A DNA stretch of 64,000 nt. It comes from Paenibacillus xylanexedens. Its GTDB lineage: Bacteria; Bacillota; Bacilli; Paenibacillales; Paenibacillaceae. Shown piece by piece: positions 1 to 7,614 of the stretch. Numbering within the stretch: the stretch's first letter is position 1; each line of letters begins with the position of its first letter. The stretch lies in NCBI RefSeq assembly GCF_017874615.1, contig NZ_JAGIKV010000003.1, positions 1 to 64,000 on the forward strand, in the 5' to 3' direction. The position numbers and the translations under genes are program-made. The notes under the pieces are model-generated. The model was not told the DNA's origin. It saw only the letters and a program-made list of their open reading frames with translations, and searched no databases.

Positions 1-77
1 CTTCTTCATTTGTCACTTGAATCCCCGCCCTTTTCAGTTATTACTATCTTTTACCCGATTAGGCGGTTCTTAATTTT

Positions 78-515
78 ATGAGTTCAATCTATATAGATAC
101 AGTCATGTGGAGCAGTAAAGTGGAGTTTTCAGGAAAGAATTCTCCAGACGTGAGAGATAAATTACTACATAAAATAATTGATAATGATAGTTGGATTGTA
201 GAGGGAGTATATTATAAATGGCTTTCTGATAGCTTTTCAAGAGCAGATGTAATTTATTACCTAGATACTGATGTGTTGATTCGACATTTTAGAATTATCA
301 TGAGATTTGTTAAACAAAGAATAGGCGCAGAAAGATCTATATACAAGCAAACATTAAGAGGACTAATTGAAATGCTTATTTGGAATCATAAATTTAATAG
401 TACAAATCGGAAAGAAATCTGTAGTTTCTTGTCCCCTTATAAAGACAAAGTGATAATCTTAAAAACTAACAGGAAAATGATTAGTTTGCTCAATGAAGGC
501 AGTGAAATCACATAA
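78..515 (+). pseudogene. Truncated P-loop kinase of the topology-modulation/FlaR-like family
   Basis: The 145 codons align by eye with the intact gene at 30370-30939: both share a D-x-x-x-W segment, a W-I-hydrophobic-E-G-V segment, and an I-R-x-x-R-I-I-x-R-F-V segment. The intact homologue begins with a nucleotide-binding GSCGSGKST loop of about 25 residues, which is missing here. The reading frame is closed by a TAG at 60-62, and no P-loop is encoded in the 77 bases before the start, so this copy should not bind ATP. I infer a 5'-deleted remnant. A functional short protein is possible but unlikely. The first bases of the window show nothing else recognisable. Confidence 0.6.
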
Positions 516-633
516 CTCCGTATTTACACATCGGGATATACGTCCCTCTGTCAGCAGAAGTTTTGGTAGAGGACCAGGAGGTAATATAACAATTAAACGG
601 TGGACATTGATCCTTGGGCCCAATAAGCAGTAC

Positions 634-651
634 ACCCAGCCTACGCTGGGT
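634..651 (+). other. Short perfect hairpin in the 516-705 intergenic stretch
   Basis: A 7 bp perfect stem (634-640 with 645-651) closes a 4-base loop. No run of T follows, so it is a poor intrinsic terminator. A 10-base palindrome centred on TGGGCCCA lies just upstream at 614-623. The rest of 516-705 holds only a weak open frame without a good ribosome binding site. Confidence 0.35.
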
Positions 652-705
652 CTTATATACAGAACAGTATGTGAAATCGACGAAACTATTTAACGAGGGT
701 GGACA

Positions 706-1134
706 ATGAAGATAATAAGAGATAGAGAAGAACTTGAAGGAACTGCTTATATTGAAGTTTTACCTGGGAAGTACCTTGGGCAATGTTGGAATGAAAACTC
801 AATTTACTTTGATGAAGAAGTTTTCGGCTATATAGAGAAATCAATAGAAAATGTATTTTCTGGATATGATCATTATGCATTTAATGAAATACATCGGAAA
901 ACGTGGGAGGTGATCCTTGAGAATTTGAAAACGTTTGCTAATCTTCTTGATGAGAAAGTACCAATTGAATTAATAAATGAACATGTGTATTTCTTCTTCG
1001 GCAGTTCTAAAGTTGAGTTTCAACAAGATTTTCTCAATAGTGTTCAGAGACTTTGTGAATTAATCATAGAGTTTGTTGTATGGATTAAAAAGCAATTAAC
1101 AACTCAAGATTATGTTTCAGTTCTTGGCATTTAG
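706..1134 (+). CDS. Hypothetical protein, 142 aa
   Basis: I do not recognise this protein. It is acidic, soluble-looking and mostly helical, with no signal peptide or membrane segment. A GAGGGTGG ribosome binding site stands 6-7 bases before the ATG. It is rich in aromatic and acidic residues in its first 60 residues and has a hydrophobic C-terminal helix around residues 115-130. Its size and its position among single-gene accessory units would fit an immunity or stress protein, but nothing in the sequence shows that. Codon use is AT-rich like its neighbours. Confidence 0.7.
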   Translation: MKIIRDREELEGTAYIEVLPGKYLGQCWNENSIYFDEEVFGYIEKSIENVFSGYDHYAFNEIHRKTWEVILENLKTFANLLDEKVPIELINEHVYFFFGSSKVEFQQDFLNSVQRLCELIIEFVVWIKKQLTTQDYVSVLGI

Positions 1135-1186
1135 CATAGCCATTCGAGGAAGAGGGGTTATTTAAACCAACATAGGAGGAATTAGA

Positions 1187-1588
1187 ATGAAATTTATCGT
1201 TTCTGCTAGTGTAATCGTTCTCAATGAACATAATGAGATTTTACTTATAAAAGGTCGAAGAGGCTGGGAAATGCCTCAAGGTTGTGTTGAAGAAGGAGAG
1301 ACTATTAGGCAGGCAGCAGTCAGAGAAGTGAAAGAGGAAACAGGAATTGACATTGAATTAATTAAATTTTGTGGTTTGTATCAAAACATAACGCGCGGCG
1401 TATGCAACAATATATTTACTGGAAAACCGATTGGTGGAGCTTTAACTACCAGTGATGAAAGTGAAGAGGTGGGCTACTTTACTTTAGAAGAAGCTCAGCA
1501 AATGATAACATGGGGGAATTTCTATGAAAGAATTCATAATGCATTAGATGAGAAAAGCCATCCTTTTTTGATTGAATTTTCAGAATAA
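1187..1588 (+). CDS. Nudix hydrolase, 133 aa
   Basis: A complete Nudix box spans residues 32-54: G32, E38, R46-E47, E50-E51 and G53 fit GX5EX7REUXEEXGU exactly, so the Mg-binding catalytic helix is intact. Family members hydrolyse nucleoside diphosphates linked to another group, for example oxidised dNTPs. The substrate cannot be told from sequence. AGGAGG sits about 8 bases before the ATG. The gene stands alone and is followed by the hairpin structure at 1622-1704. A second, distinct Nudix gene lies at 31550. Confidence 0.9.
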   Translation: MKFIVSASVIVLNEHNEILLIKGRRGWEMPQGCVEEGETIRQAAVREVKEETGIDIELIKFCGLYQNITRGVCNNIFTGKPIGGALTTSDESEEVGYFTLEEAQQMITWGNFYERIHNALDEKSHPFLIEFSE

Positions 1589-1621
1589 GGTCACTCATTA
1601 TGGTAGATTGTACCTTAAAGT

Positions 1622-1704
1622 TGCTCCTCTCTTGGTTGGGGATACAGATATGAGAGTAGTTTAATATAAGGAGCAGCCCGAGAATACAGGTTGCTTCTTT
1701 TTTT
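1622..1704 (+). promoter_or_regulatory. Terminator with overlapping alternative stem (possible attenuator)
   Basis: The terminator stem pairs 1672-1678 (AGCAGCC) with 1689-1695 (GGTTGCT, one G-U pair) and runs into TCTTTTTTTT. An upstream segment TGCTCCT at 1622-1628 is perfectly complementary to AGGAGCA at 1669-1675, which overlaps the 5' arm of the terminator. The two stems exclude each other, the geometry of an attenuator. It could simply end the Nudix transcript. No known riboswitch or T-box consensus was recognised. Confidence 0.5.
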
Positions 1705-1790
1705 TGCTTTTACACTTCGCAAATGGAACATTGTGGGTTATATTGGATATGATTTGGTTCTATAGTAGAGAAATGGAGAGGTGGTCAACC

Positions 1791-2318
1791 TTGGATGAAA
1801 ATGTACGCTTTCCGATAGGAAACTTTGAGCCAAGTCTTAAATTCTCTAATGAGGACCGAATCCACATCATTGGTCAAATTCCCGGAATTACGAAGACCTT
1901 AAGAGAGATTACACAACATCTCAATGATGATCAACTTTGTACTCTTTATCGTGATGGCGGTTGGACGATCACACAGATTGTGCACCACCTTGCGGACAAT
2001 GACATGAACGCTTATATCAGATTTAAGAGAGCCTTGACTGAAGATGAACCGATGGCAAGCTCATATCGAGAAGATTTATGGGCATCATTACATGATTACA
2101 GGAATACGCCCATCGAAGATTCAATTTTGTTGATGGAGATACTGCACAAGCGATTTCTCACTCTGCTGCTTGGTTTACATCCCGATCAGTTTAGACGAAC
2201 ACTCCGAACAGAAGTGTTAGGTACAATTACATTGGATATTGCCCTTCAAAGATTTGTATGGCACGGGCAGCATCATATTGCTCAAATTAAATCTTGTATA
2301 ACATCGCAGAGGTGGTAG
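1791..2318 (+). CDS. YfiT/BstA-type DinB-superfamily metal-dependent hydrolase or bacillithiol transferase
   Basis: The sequence follows the Bacillus YfiT pattern: an R-F-P-I-G start, then Y-R-D-G-G-W-T, then H-H-L-A-D, and a C-terminal W-H-x-Q-H-H-I. The histidines form the family's metal site. YfiT-like proteins are four-helix DinB-superfamily members; the group includes bacillithiol S-transferases that conjugate electrophiles. I chose the TTG at 1791 because GGAGAGG lies about 10 bases upstream and the family begins just before R-F-P-I-G. An in-frame ATG at 1773 is the alternative. It is one of four DinB-like genes in this accessory stretch. Confidence 0.8.
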   Translation: MDENVRFPIGNFEPSLKFSNEDRIHIIGQIPGITKTLREITQHLNDDQLCTLYRDGGWTITQIVHHLADNDMNAYIRFKRALTEDEPMASSYREDLWASLHDYRNTPIEDSILLMEILHKRFLTLLLGLHPDQFRRTLRTEVLGTITLDIALQRFVWHGQHHIAQIKSCITSQRW

Positions 2319-2360
2319 GGTTTTATACATCTCAAGTGTGGAGTTTAACAATGGGGAATT

Positions 2361-2462
2361 GTGAATTGGATTTCTGAGGACCTTGGTTTGCTGCTATCAT
2401 TTACCGGGGATATGTATGTAAACGGATTCAGAACTGGATTAGTGACTGCACTTGAAATATAA
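2361..2462 (+). other. Possible small ORF or C-terminal gene remnant, 33 codons
   Basis: A GTG-started frame with protein-like composition ends in a Y-V-N-G-F-R-T-G-L helix-like segment, similar in style to the C-terminus of small helical hypothetical proteins. A GGGGA stands close before the GTG. It may be the tail of a lost gene or chance. The rest of 2319-2498 contains nothing I can name. Confidence 0.25.
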
Positions 2463-2498
2463 AGTCAATTATAAGAAAACTAGTTTAGGGGGATACAA

Positions 2499-3053
2499 AT
2501 GTTGATTGAAGATGAAAAAGTATACCCTGATTGCGCAGTTGAAATTAGAATAGTAGACGTTGGCGGTTTAACAAAACCAGAGCTTATTCATAAACTGGAC
2601 CAACACTCTATTTCATTGAATAAATATGGAGAACAGTTATTAAATGATGAAAGATTTATAGTTTCCAGTACAAAGCAAAGCTTGCAAACGGTTGAGTTGA
2701 CCGTCAGACAACTTGGTTTTTCGGATGGTGCTACGACTTTTCAGCTCTTTCGAAGAGCAAATGATCTTGGGCTAGAATGTTGTCCGGTTGAGTTAGGACC
2801 TTATCTAAGAATGCAATATTTGGATCAGCCTGAGATATGTTCTACCAATATTTCAGAGGGTAACAAAGCTCCGTCCGGCTCCATTACCATAGCATCTGAA
2901 GCCCTTACGGAGGATAATGAATTTCCAAAAGGTTTTTATCTCAGACGAATAAACGACAAGTTATGGTTACGAGGATATCTTGCCGACGATTTGCATATTT
3001 GGAGTCCTCATGATCGTTTTATCTTCTGTAGGTCTCAGCTTTTTATAGCATGA
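2499..3053 (+). CDS. Hypothetical protein, 184 aa
   Basis: It is a soluble, acidic protein without signal or membrane segments. The middle (about residues 60-110) contains F-S-D-G-A-T-T and E-L-G-P-Y-L-R-M-Q-Y segments, and the end carries paired tryptophans around residue 150-165 (K-L-W-L-R-G-Y and H-I-W-S-P). I believe similar proteins occur in Bacillales as uncharacterised single genes but cannot name a family. AGGGGG lies 8 bases before the ATG. The 43-base gap to the next gene suggests possible co-transcription with it. Confidence 0.65.
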   Translation: MLIEDEKVYPDCAVEIRIVDVGGLTKPELIHKLDQHSISLNKYGEQLLNDERFIVSSTKQSLQTVELTVRQLGFSDGATTFQLFRRANDLGLECCPVELGPYLRMQYLDQPEICSTNISEGNKAPSGSITIASEALTEDNEFPKGFYLRRINDKLWLRGYLADDLHIWSPHDRFIFCRSQLFIA

Positions 3054-3095
3054 AGATCAGAAAGGTATTTTTGAAAACAAAGGAGTGAAAGAACA

Positions 3096-3752
3096 ATGGA
3101 TATCAAAAACAAAAGCGGAGATGTGCTTGGAAAAATTCAGATTGAATCCTTACGCAATGATCATGCGATTGACCGGATAGTCATTGACTTAAAGCCTGGT
3201 GACGGGAAGGCGATTTACACCGCAGATGTTATAGAGAATCAATTCACGCAACAGACCAATTATGCAGCCATTCCATGGGAAGATGGTCTGGAGCTATTGC
3301 AACGGCATTACTCTCCATGGCAGCCGAAATTTCCGATTGATTCTGATATAGATGCCATTCATGTGTTTTATGGATTTGATAATTTAACTCCGCAAGAAAT
3401 CGATGAAATGATTGAAGAAAGTAACAGGTCAGGCAGAAATGTAGTGATAAGAGACCTGAAGCCCAATAAGAGGGTTGTGGGCATCAGCATCACCTATAAA
3501 GAATACGGTGGTTATAAACTTAATATTTTCGGGACAACAAAGAGCCGGATCGCATTGTCTGATCATGATGGTACTAAGGTTAAACAGGTAGCCATACGTG
3601 GCGTCCAAGCATTTTATATTTTCAATAACGAAACTTCCCAATTGATATGGATCGAAGAGGATGTGCATGGGAAGGCGCTTCAATACGAGATCAATGGTAG
3701 AAACATGTCAGAAGATCTTGTGATGAAGATTGCGAAGTCAATGAACGGATAA
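3096..3752 (+). CDS. Hypothetical protein with DUF4367-like C-terminus, 218 aa
   Basis: The C-terminal half (about residues 120-218) resembles the outer domain of DUF4367-type proteins, with a L-I-W-I-E-E segment near residue 188, followed by the usual D-L-V-x-I-A-x-S-M ending. DUF4367 domains are normally attached to a membrane anchor or anti-sigma region. Here there is no membrane segment, so the protein would be cytoplasmic or has lost its anchor. An AAAGGAGTG ribosome binding site is well placed. Function unknown. Confidence 0.6.
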   Translation: MDIKNKSGDVLGKIQIESLRNDHAIDRIVIDLKPGDGKAIYTADVIENQFTQQTNYAAIPWEDGLELLQRHYSPWQPKFPIDSDIDAIHVFYGFDNLTPQEIDEMIEESNRSGRNVVIRDLKPNKRVVGISITYKEYGGYKLNIFGTTKSRIALSDHDGTKVKQVAIRGVQAFYIFNNETSQLIWIEEDVHGKALQYEINGRNMSEDLVMKIAKSMNG

Positions 3753-3786
3753 ATTTTATATTATAACTGTTCTAAAAGGAGTTTCT

Positions 3787-4515
3787 ATGAATCGGACGAT
3801 TATGATTAGCGATACTCATGGCTGCATTGATCCATTTAATCAGTTATTGCATGATATTAATTACAACTCGAAATATGATCAACTAATTCTGCTTGGAGAC
3901 TACGTAGATCGAGGACCCAACAGCAAAGAGGTCGTTAATAAGGTGATTAAATTAGTGCATGAACATCATGCGATTGCATTAAAAGGCAATCATGAGCAAC
4001 GGTTAGTTGATTTTATAAATGAGGGGAGTTCCGTAATTAAAGCGAAGTTTATTGAACATGGAGGGCTTCAAACACTTCAGAGCTATTGTAATATTGAAGG
4101 CGAAATTTCTGATGAAATGCTGGACCAAGCAAGAGAGATAATAAAAATAGATTACGGTCATCATATTGATTTTTTGACTACATTACCTCTGTTCCACGAG
4201 GATAAAACTCATATTTACGTTCATGCCGGATTAAACCCCGATTACATAGAATGGTGGAAACAACCAGATCATGATTTTATGTATATCAAAGATAAATTTA
4301 TTCATCATCCGTTCACCAATCTACACAAAAAGATCGTCTTTGGACATACAAGGACGATAGACATTCATGGATCTGCGGATGTTTGGTTTGGTGAAGATAA
4401 AATAGGAATTGATGGTGGATGTGCCTATGGAATGCAGCTGAATGGTTTGATTTACCAAAATGGTTCTTACGTAACTTTTGATTCAAAGTTTAATCTGAGT
4501 GAGGTGCAACGATGA
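3787..4515 (+). CDS. PP1/ApaH-like serine/threonine protein phosphatase or dinucleotide phosphatase
   Basis: All signature motifs of the calcineurin-like metallophosphatases are present in order: D9-x-H11, G37-D38-x-x-D41-R42-G43, G67-N-H-E70, a later V-H-A-G-L histidine and the F-G-H-T-R motif near the C-terminus. These residues bind two metals and the phosphate. The 242-residue length fits the PrpE/symmetrical Ap4A hydrolase size class. Substrate, phosphoprotein or diadenosine tetraphosphate, cannot be decided. Its stop overlaps the start of the DinB gene by 4 bases (ATGA), showing translational coupling. Confidence 0.85.
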   Translation: MNRTIMISDTHGCIDPFNQLLHDINYNSKYDQLILLGDYVDRGPNSKEVVNKVIKLVHEHHAIALKGNHEQRLVDFINEGSSVIKAKFIEHGGLQTLQSYCNIEGEISDEMLDQAREIIKIDYGHHIDFLTTLPLFHEDKTHIYVHAGLNPDYIEWWKQPDHDFMYIKDKFIHHPFTNLHKKIVFGHTRTIDIHGSADVWFGEDKIGIDGGCAYGMQLNGLIYQNGSYVTFDSKFNLSEVQR

Positions 4516-4994
4516 GTTACAAAACTATTCTCATAGATCAATTAAATGCCTGTTATCATGACAAGAGCTGGTTTATTCCGCTTCATGATATTTTGACAGA
4601 CCTCAATGCGGCGGAGGCCGCTTATGTAAAGAATGAGGGGGAGCACTCCATTTGGGCGATTGTCAATCATCTTATTTTCTGGAATGAGAAGTGGCTTGAG
4701 AGATATATTGCCGAACAGGTCGACGGGCAGAATTCAGTGAATAATGAGGATACATTCGACATAGATCTGTCTAACTTGAATGATGTGGAATGGCGCAATA
4801 CATTACATAGACTGAAAACCGTCTTTAGTGATTGGAACAGGGCACTTGAAGATAGCGAAGAACATAAATTGACCCGTGAAATCCCTTCCTATTTCAACGC
4901 GCCATGGTGGGGAGTTGTATCAAATCTATGTATTCATAATGCCTATCATATTGGTCAGATCATGCTGCTCAAAAAATCAATGAAACACACGTAG
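4512..4994 (+). CDS. DinB family protein, 160 aa
   Basis: A four-helix DinB-superfamily protein: the H-S-I-W-A-I-V-N-H-L-I-F-W helix near residues 45-57 and the C-terminal H-N-A-Y-H-I-G-Q segment supply the three histidines that bind a metal in this fold. Homologues are putative thiol-dependent transferases or stress proteins, and the true reaction is generally unknown. It starts inside the stop codon of the phosphatase gene, so the two are probably one transcript. It is distinct in sequence from the DinB genes at 1791 and 7048. Confidence 0.8.
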   Translation: MSYKTILIDQLNACYHDKSWFIPLHDILTDLNAAEAAYVKNEGEHSIWAIVNHLIFWNEKWLERYIAEQVDGQNSVNNEDTFDIDLSNLNDVEWRNTLHRLKTVFSDWNRALEDSEEHKLTREIPSYFNAPWWGVVSNLCIHNAYHIGQIMLLKKSMKHT

Positions 4995-5048
4995 TACACG
5001 CTGTATTACATTTATAAAATTATACTTAAGCAAAGGAAGATGAACATC

Positions 5049-5555
5049 ATGGAAAAAGGCAAAATTATATTTTTGAACGGTGTAACCAGCTCTGGTAAAA
5101 CTTCAATTGTAGAGGCGATGCAATCATACGATGATCCGTTTTTCTATGTGGTGGCTAATGATTTATTTGAAAATACGATAGGTGATAAACATCTACAGAC
5201 GGATTACTGGAAGTATCTGAGTGAAGCGATTGTAATGATGTATCATACGGCAAAAGTATTTTCAGACCATGGAAAGCATGTTCTGATTGATGGCATTCTT
5301 GTGGAAAGACCGGAGCTCGCGCCGCATTATGAACAAGTCAAACAGATTTTTGAAGGGTATCCACTGGATATCGTTGAGTTATATTGCCCCCTCGACATCT
5401 GCCGTCAGCGGAACATCGAACGTGGGGATCGAAGAGAAGAGCAATCGGATGAGCAGCATCAAATCATGGCTTCCGACATTCAGTATAGCTACTCGGTGGA
5501 TACGAGTCTGCATACACCTGAGGAATGCCGAGATGATTATAAATACGCTGTTTAA
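5049..5555 (+). CDS. Chloramphenicol phosphotransferase-like P-loop kinase
   Basis: The N-terminus carries a Walker A loop GVTSSGKT, as in CPT enzymes (GGSSSGKS class), followed by the usual D at I-D-G and a C-rich R-Q-R-N-I-E-R-G-D-R lid segment and Y-S-V-D-T-S before the end. CPT O-phosphorylates chloramphenicol; relatives act on unknown small molecules. I chose ATG 5049 because the AAGGAAG site overlaps the upstream ATG at 5040. The last residues look frameshifted: the adjacent frame continues from E-C into A-E-M-I-I-N-T-L-F, which resembles the normal family ending, whereas this frame ends in D-D-Y-K-Y-A-V. Confidence 0.75.
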   Translation: MEKGKIIFLNGVTSSGKTSIVEAMQSYDDPFFYVVANDLFENTIGDKHLQTDYWKYLSEAIVMMYHTAKVFSDHGKHVLIDGILVERPELAPHYEQVKQIFEGYPLDIVELYCPLDICRQRNIERGDRREEQSDEQHQIMASDIQYSYSVDTSLHTPEECRDDYKYAV

Positions 5556-5615
5556 AAGTGAATAGGGGTTCACTGTATGAATTGAAGAGAATGTAAAAAG
5601 AAGCTGGGGGTGTGG

Positions 5616-6074
5616 ATGACATTGCTTTCTGCATACTGGAGGTACTTTTTATATGTAACTGAACATAAATTGAATGTTTTAATCGAGTGCTGGCATGAAG
5701 GTTTATATGTACAGGGGCTGCTTCATGATTTATCCAAGTTTTGTCCTCAAGAATTTATCCCTTATGCAATCAAGTTTTATGCGGGCCGTAAAGATGAAGA
5801 TACAGAACTAAGATGGAAGAACGCATGGTTACATCACCAGAATCATAATAAACATCATTGGGAGTATTGGATTGTAAACAGAACTACAAAAGAAGCTTTG
5901 CCTATGCCAAAAAAATATTTTATAGAAATGGTATGTGACTGGAGATCTTTTTCAAGAAAATGGGGCCGCAGAGTCAAAGATTCCAATTTGGCAGAACGTA
6001 TGATGAACTCGGAAGATGTTATTCTGCATCCAATGACGAGAGAAGCGCTTATGCAGTACTTATTAGAGAGGTGA
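5616..6074 (+). CDS. DUF5662 family protein
   Basis: The protein shows the DUF5662 pattern: an early H-K-L-N-V, the L-L-H-D-L-S-K-F motif around residues 36-43, and H-H-Q-N-H-N-K-H-H-W-E-Y near residue 75-86. The many histidines and the H-D pair suggest an HD-like metal-binding fold. Databases sometimes label such proteins catalase without support. I chose ATG 5616 behind GGGGGTG; GTG 5610 is an alternative. The stop overlaps the ribosome binding site of the 44-aa gene that follows, and the three genes 5616-7012 look like one operon. Confidence 0.75.
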   Translation: MTLLSAYWRYFLYVTEHKLNVLIECWHEGLYVQGLLHDLSKFCPQEFIPYAIKFYAGRKDEDTELRWKNAWLHHQNHNKHHWEYWIVNRTTKEALPMPKKYFIEMVCDWRSFSRKWGRRVKDSNLAERMMNSEDVILHPMTREALMQYLLER

Positions 6075-6077
6075 ATA

Positions 6078-6212
6078 ATGATGATCCAAAATGATATGCG
6101 GTTTTTGGAATTGGCCATAGGAGAGCGGGCTGCCGTAAAACGAAAAATGCTGAAAGAATGGAATGTTAGACTGGGAATTATCAATACAGCATGGGATGAA
6201 AAGTTCATATGA
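6078..6212 (+). CDS. Small protein, 44 aa, coupled to the AAC(3) gene
   Basis: A 44-codon frame starts with ATG-ATG four bases after the DUF5662 stop, behind AGAGAGGTG, and ends in TGA overlapping the ATG of the acetyltransferase gene by 4 bases. The sequence is helical and basic (E-L-A-I-G-E-R, V-K-R-K-M-L-K-E-W). The exact fit between two genes and the ATGA coupling argue that it is translated. Its function is unknown; it may serve mainly to couple translation. Confidence 0.55.
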   Translation: MMIQNDMRFLELAIGERAAVKRKMLKEWNVRLGIINTAWDEKFI

Positions 6213-7012
6213 TAACAGCTGGAATTACAAAAAGTACGCTCATTAATGATTTAAGAGGCTTAGGTGTTAAGAAGGGCATGACGATAATCGTTCATTCCTC
6301 CTTCAAAGCAATAGGTAAGGTTATAGGTGGCCCGGTAAGTGTTATTTTAGCTCTGGAAGAAGCCGTTGGAACCAATGGAACCATTGTCATGCCCACTCAA
6401 ACAGAACATCTTTGTGAACCTTCAGAGCATGACGCGAACCTGTCTTCAGAGGAAATTGAGTTCATCAAAGACAACATGCCTATTTATTATCCTGATCTAA
6501 CCCCAACCTCGTATATGGGCATCATTCCTGAGGTGTTTCGGAGGCAAGATGGTGTGTTTCGAAGTTCACATCCGCACATGTCTTTTGCTGCCTGGGGGAA
6601 AGAGGCCAAACGGATAATGGAAGATCACAACTTGCATTATGCATTAAATGAGAAATCTCCGTTAGGAAAAATCTATGATTTGAGTGGATACATTCTGTTA
6701 CTTGGTGCGCCTACAAATAGTAACACCTCCTTGCACCTGGCCGAATATAAACAGCAGAATTCATTTGTTAAGCCAAAAGTCTGGGGAGTAAAAATGCTGG
6801 TGGATGGAATTGAGCAATGGACTACATACGATGATATTAACAATGAATCAGATGATTTTGAATTGATTTTTAATGAGTTTAAGATCCAGACTAACGCTGT
6901 TACCGAAGGAATGGTAGGGGAAGCTGTGAGTTATCTGATACCCCAAAGAGAGATGGTTGATTATGCTTTGGGATGGATGAATCGGAACCGAAGAGAACAT
7001 ATAGAGCAGTGA
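6209..7012 (+). CDS. Aminoglycoside N(3)-acetyltransferase family (AAC(3)/YokD-like)
   Basis: The 267-residue length and motifs match the AAC(3) family: the H-S-S-F-K-A-I-G segment near residue 29, T-I-V-M-P-T-Q-T, the R-S-S-H-P-H-M-S-F-A-A-W-G segment containing the family's H-P pair, and L-L-L-G-A-P-T-N-S-N-T-S-L-H-L-A-E. These enzymes transfer acetyl from acetyl-CoA to the 3-amino group of aminoglycosides; chromosomal YokD-type members often have little resistance activity. It overlaps the 44-aa gene by 4 bases. Whether it confers resistance cannot be inferred. Confidence 0.88.
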   Translation: MITAGITKSTLINDLRGLGVKKGMTIIVHSSFKAIGKVIGGPVSVILALEEAVGTNGTIVMPTQTEHLCEPSEHDANLSSEEIEFIKDNMPIYYPDLTPTSYMGIIPEVFRRQDGVFRSSHPHMSFAAWGKEAKRIMEDHNLHYALNEKSPLGKIYDLSGYILLLGAPTNSNTSLHLAEYKQQNSFVKPKVWGVKMLVDGIEQWTTYDDINNESDDFELIFNEFKIQTNAVTEGMVGEAVSYLIPQREMVDYALGWMNRNRREHIEQ

Positions 7013-7047
7013 ATCATCTCAAAAAGAAAGAAGGGGGAAATGTAATC

Positions 7048-7527
7048 ATGACCAAAGAAATTGAACATTTGCTTCACACTTTTGAAGAATGGGCGTTGTT
7101 TGTCAAAACGATGAATCATCTCGAGGAGAAGACCTGGAATTCCAGCATGGAAGAAGGGAAATGGACGATAAAATCCATCGTCAGTCATATCATGTTATGG
7201 GACCGATATTTTTACAAGGAAGCGATTGAGAAGATTGCTCTGAAGCAGCCAGTTACGTTGAAACATATGAATTTTGAAGAGTTTAATCGCAAAGCTATTG
7301 AATTTGGTAACCGCACAGAGACGTCCGAAATCGTAAACAAGGCTATCACGTACCGCCATAAAATTATGAATGACATTCGAGGGTTATCGGAGGAACAGCT
7401 TCATCAGACGTATTTGGACGCAGAGGGGAACGTATTTTATATTCCCCAATACCTTAAAGATTTTATATGGCATGACCAGCATCATATGGAACCGTTGAAG
7501 AAATATCTTGCCAACCTTGAAGCGTAA
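7048..7527 (+). CDS. DinB family protein, 159 aa
   Basis: A DinB-fold protein with W-T-I-K-S-I-V-S-H-I-M-L-W-D near residue 38-51 and F-I-W-H-D-Q-H-H near the C-terminus, giving the three expected metal-ligand histidines. I chose the ATG at 7048, with AAGGGGG nine bases upstream, rather than upstream in-frame codons that would overlap the AAC(3) gene. It is probably co-transcribed with the preceding operon (36-base gap). As for other DinB proteins, a thiol-transferase or detoxification role is plausible but unshown. Confidence 0.82.
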   Translation: MTKEIEHLLHTFEEWALFVKTMNHLEEKTWNSSMEEGKWTIKSIVSHIMLWDRYFYKEAIEKIALKQPVTLKHMNFEEFNRKAIEFGNRTETSEIVNKAITYRHKIMNDIRGLSEEQLHQTYLDAEGNVFYIPQYLKDFIWHDQHHMEPLKKYLANLEA

Positions 7528-7614
7528 AGGATTTAGCAGGCAGGGGGTGACACGGAATACAGCATGTTGCTTGCTTTGAATATAATATGTATCCCAAACC
7601 AGGGAGGGATTGTA

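Noticed and set aside
493..693. 66-codon open frame at the start of the window
   Set aside because: It overlaps the end of the kinase remnant, has no ribosome binding site and an unprotein-like composition.
5616..6074. Catalase annotation of the DUF5662 protein
   Set aside because: The sequence has no haem-catalase or Mn-catalase signature; only the family name carries that label.
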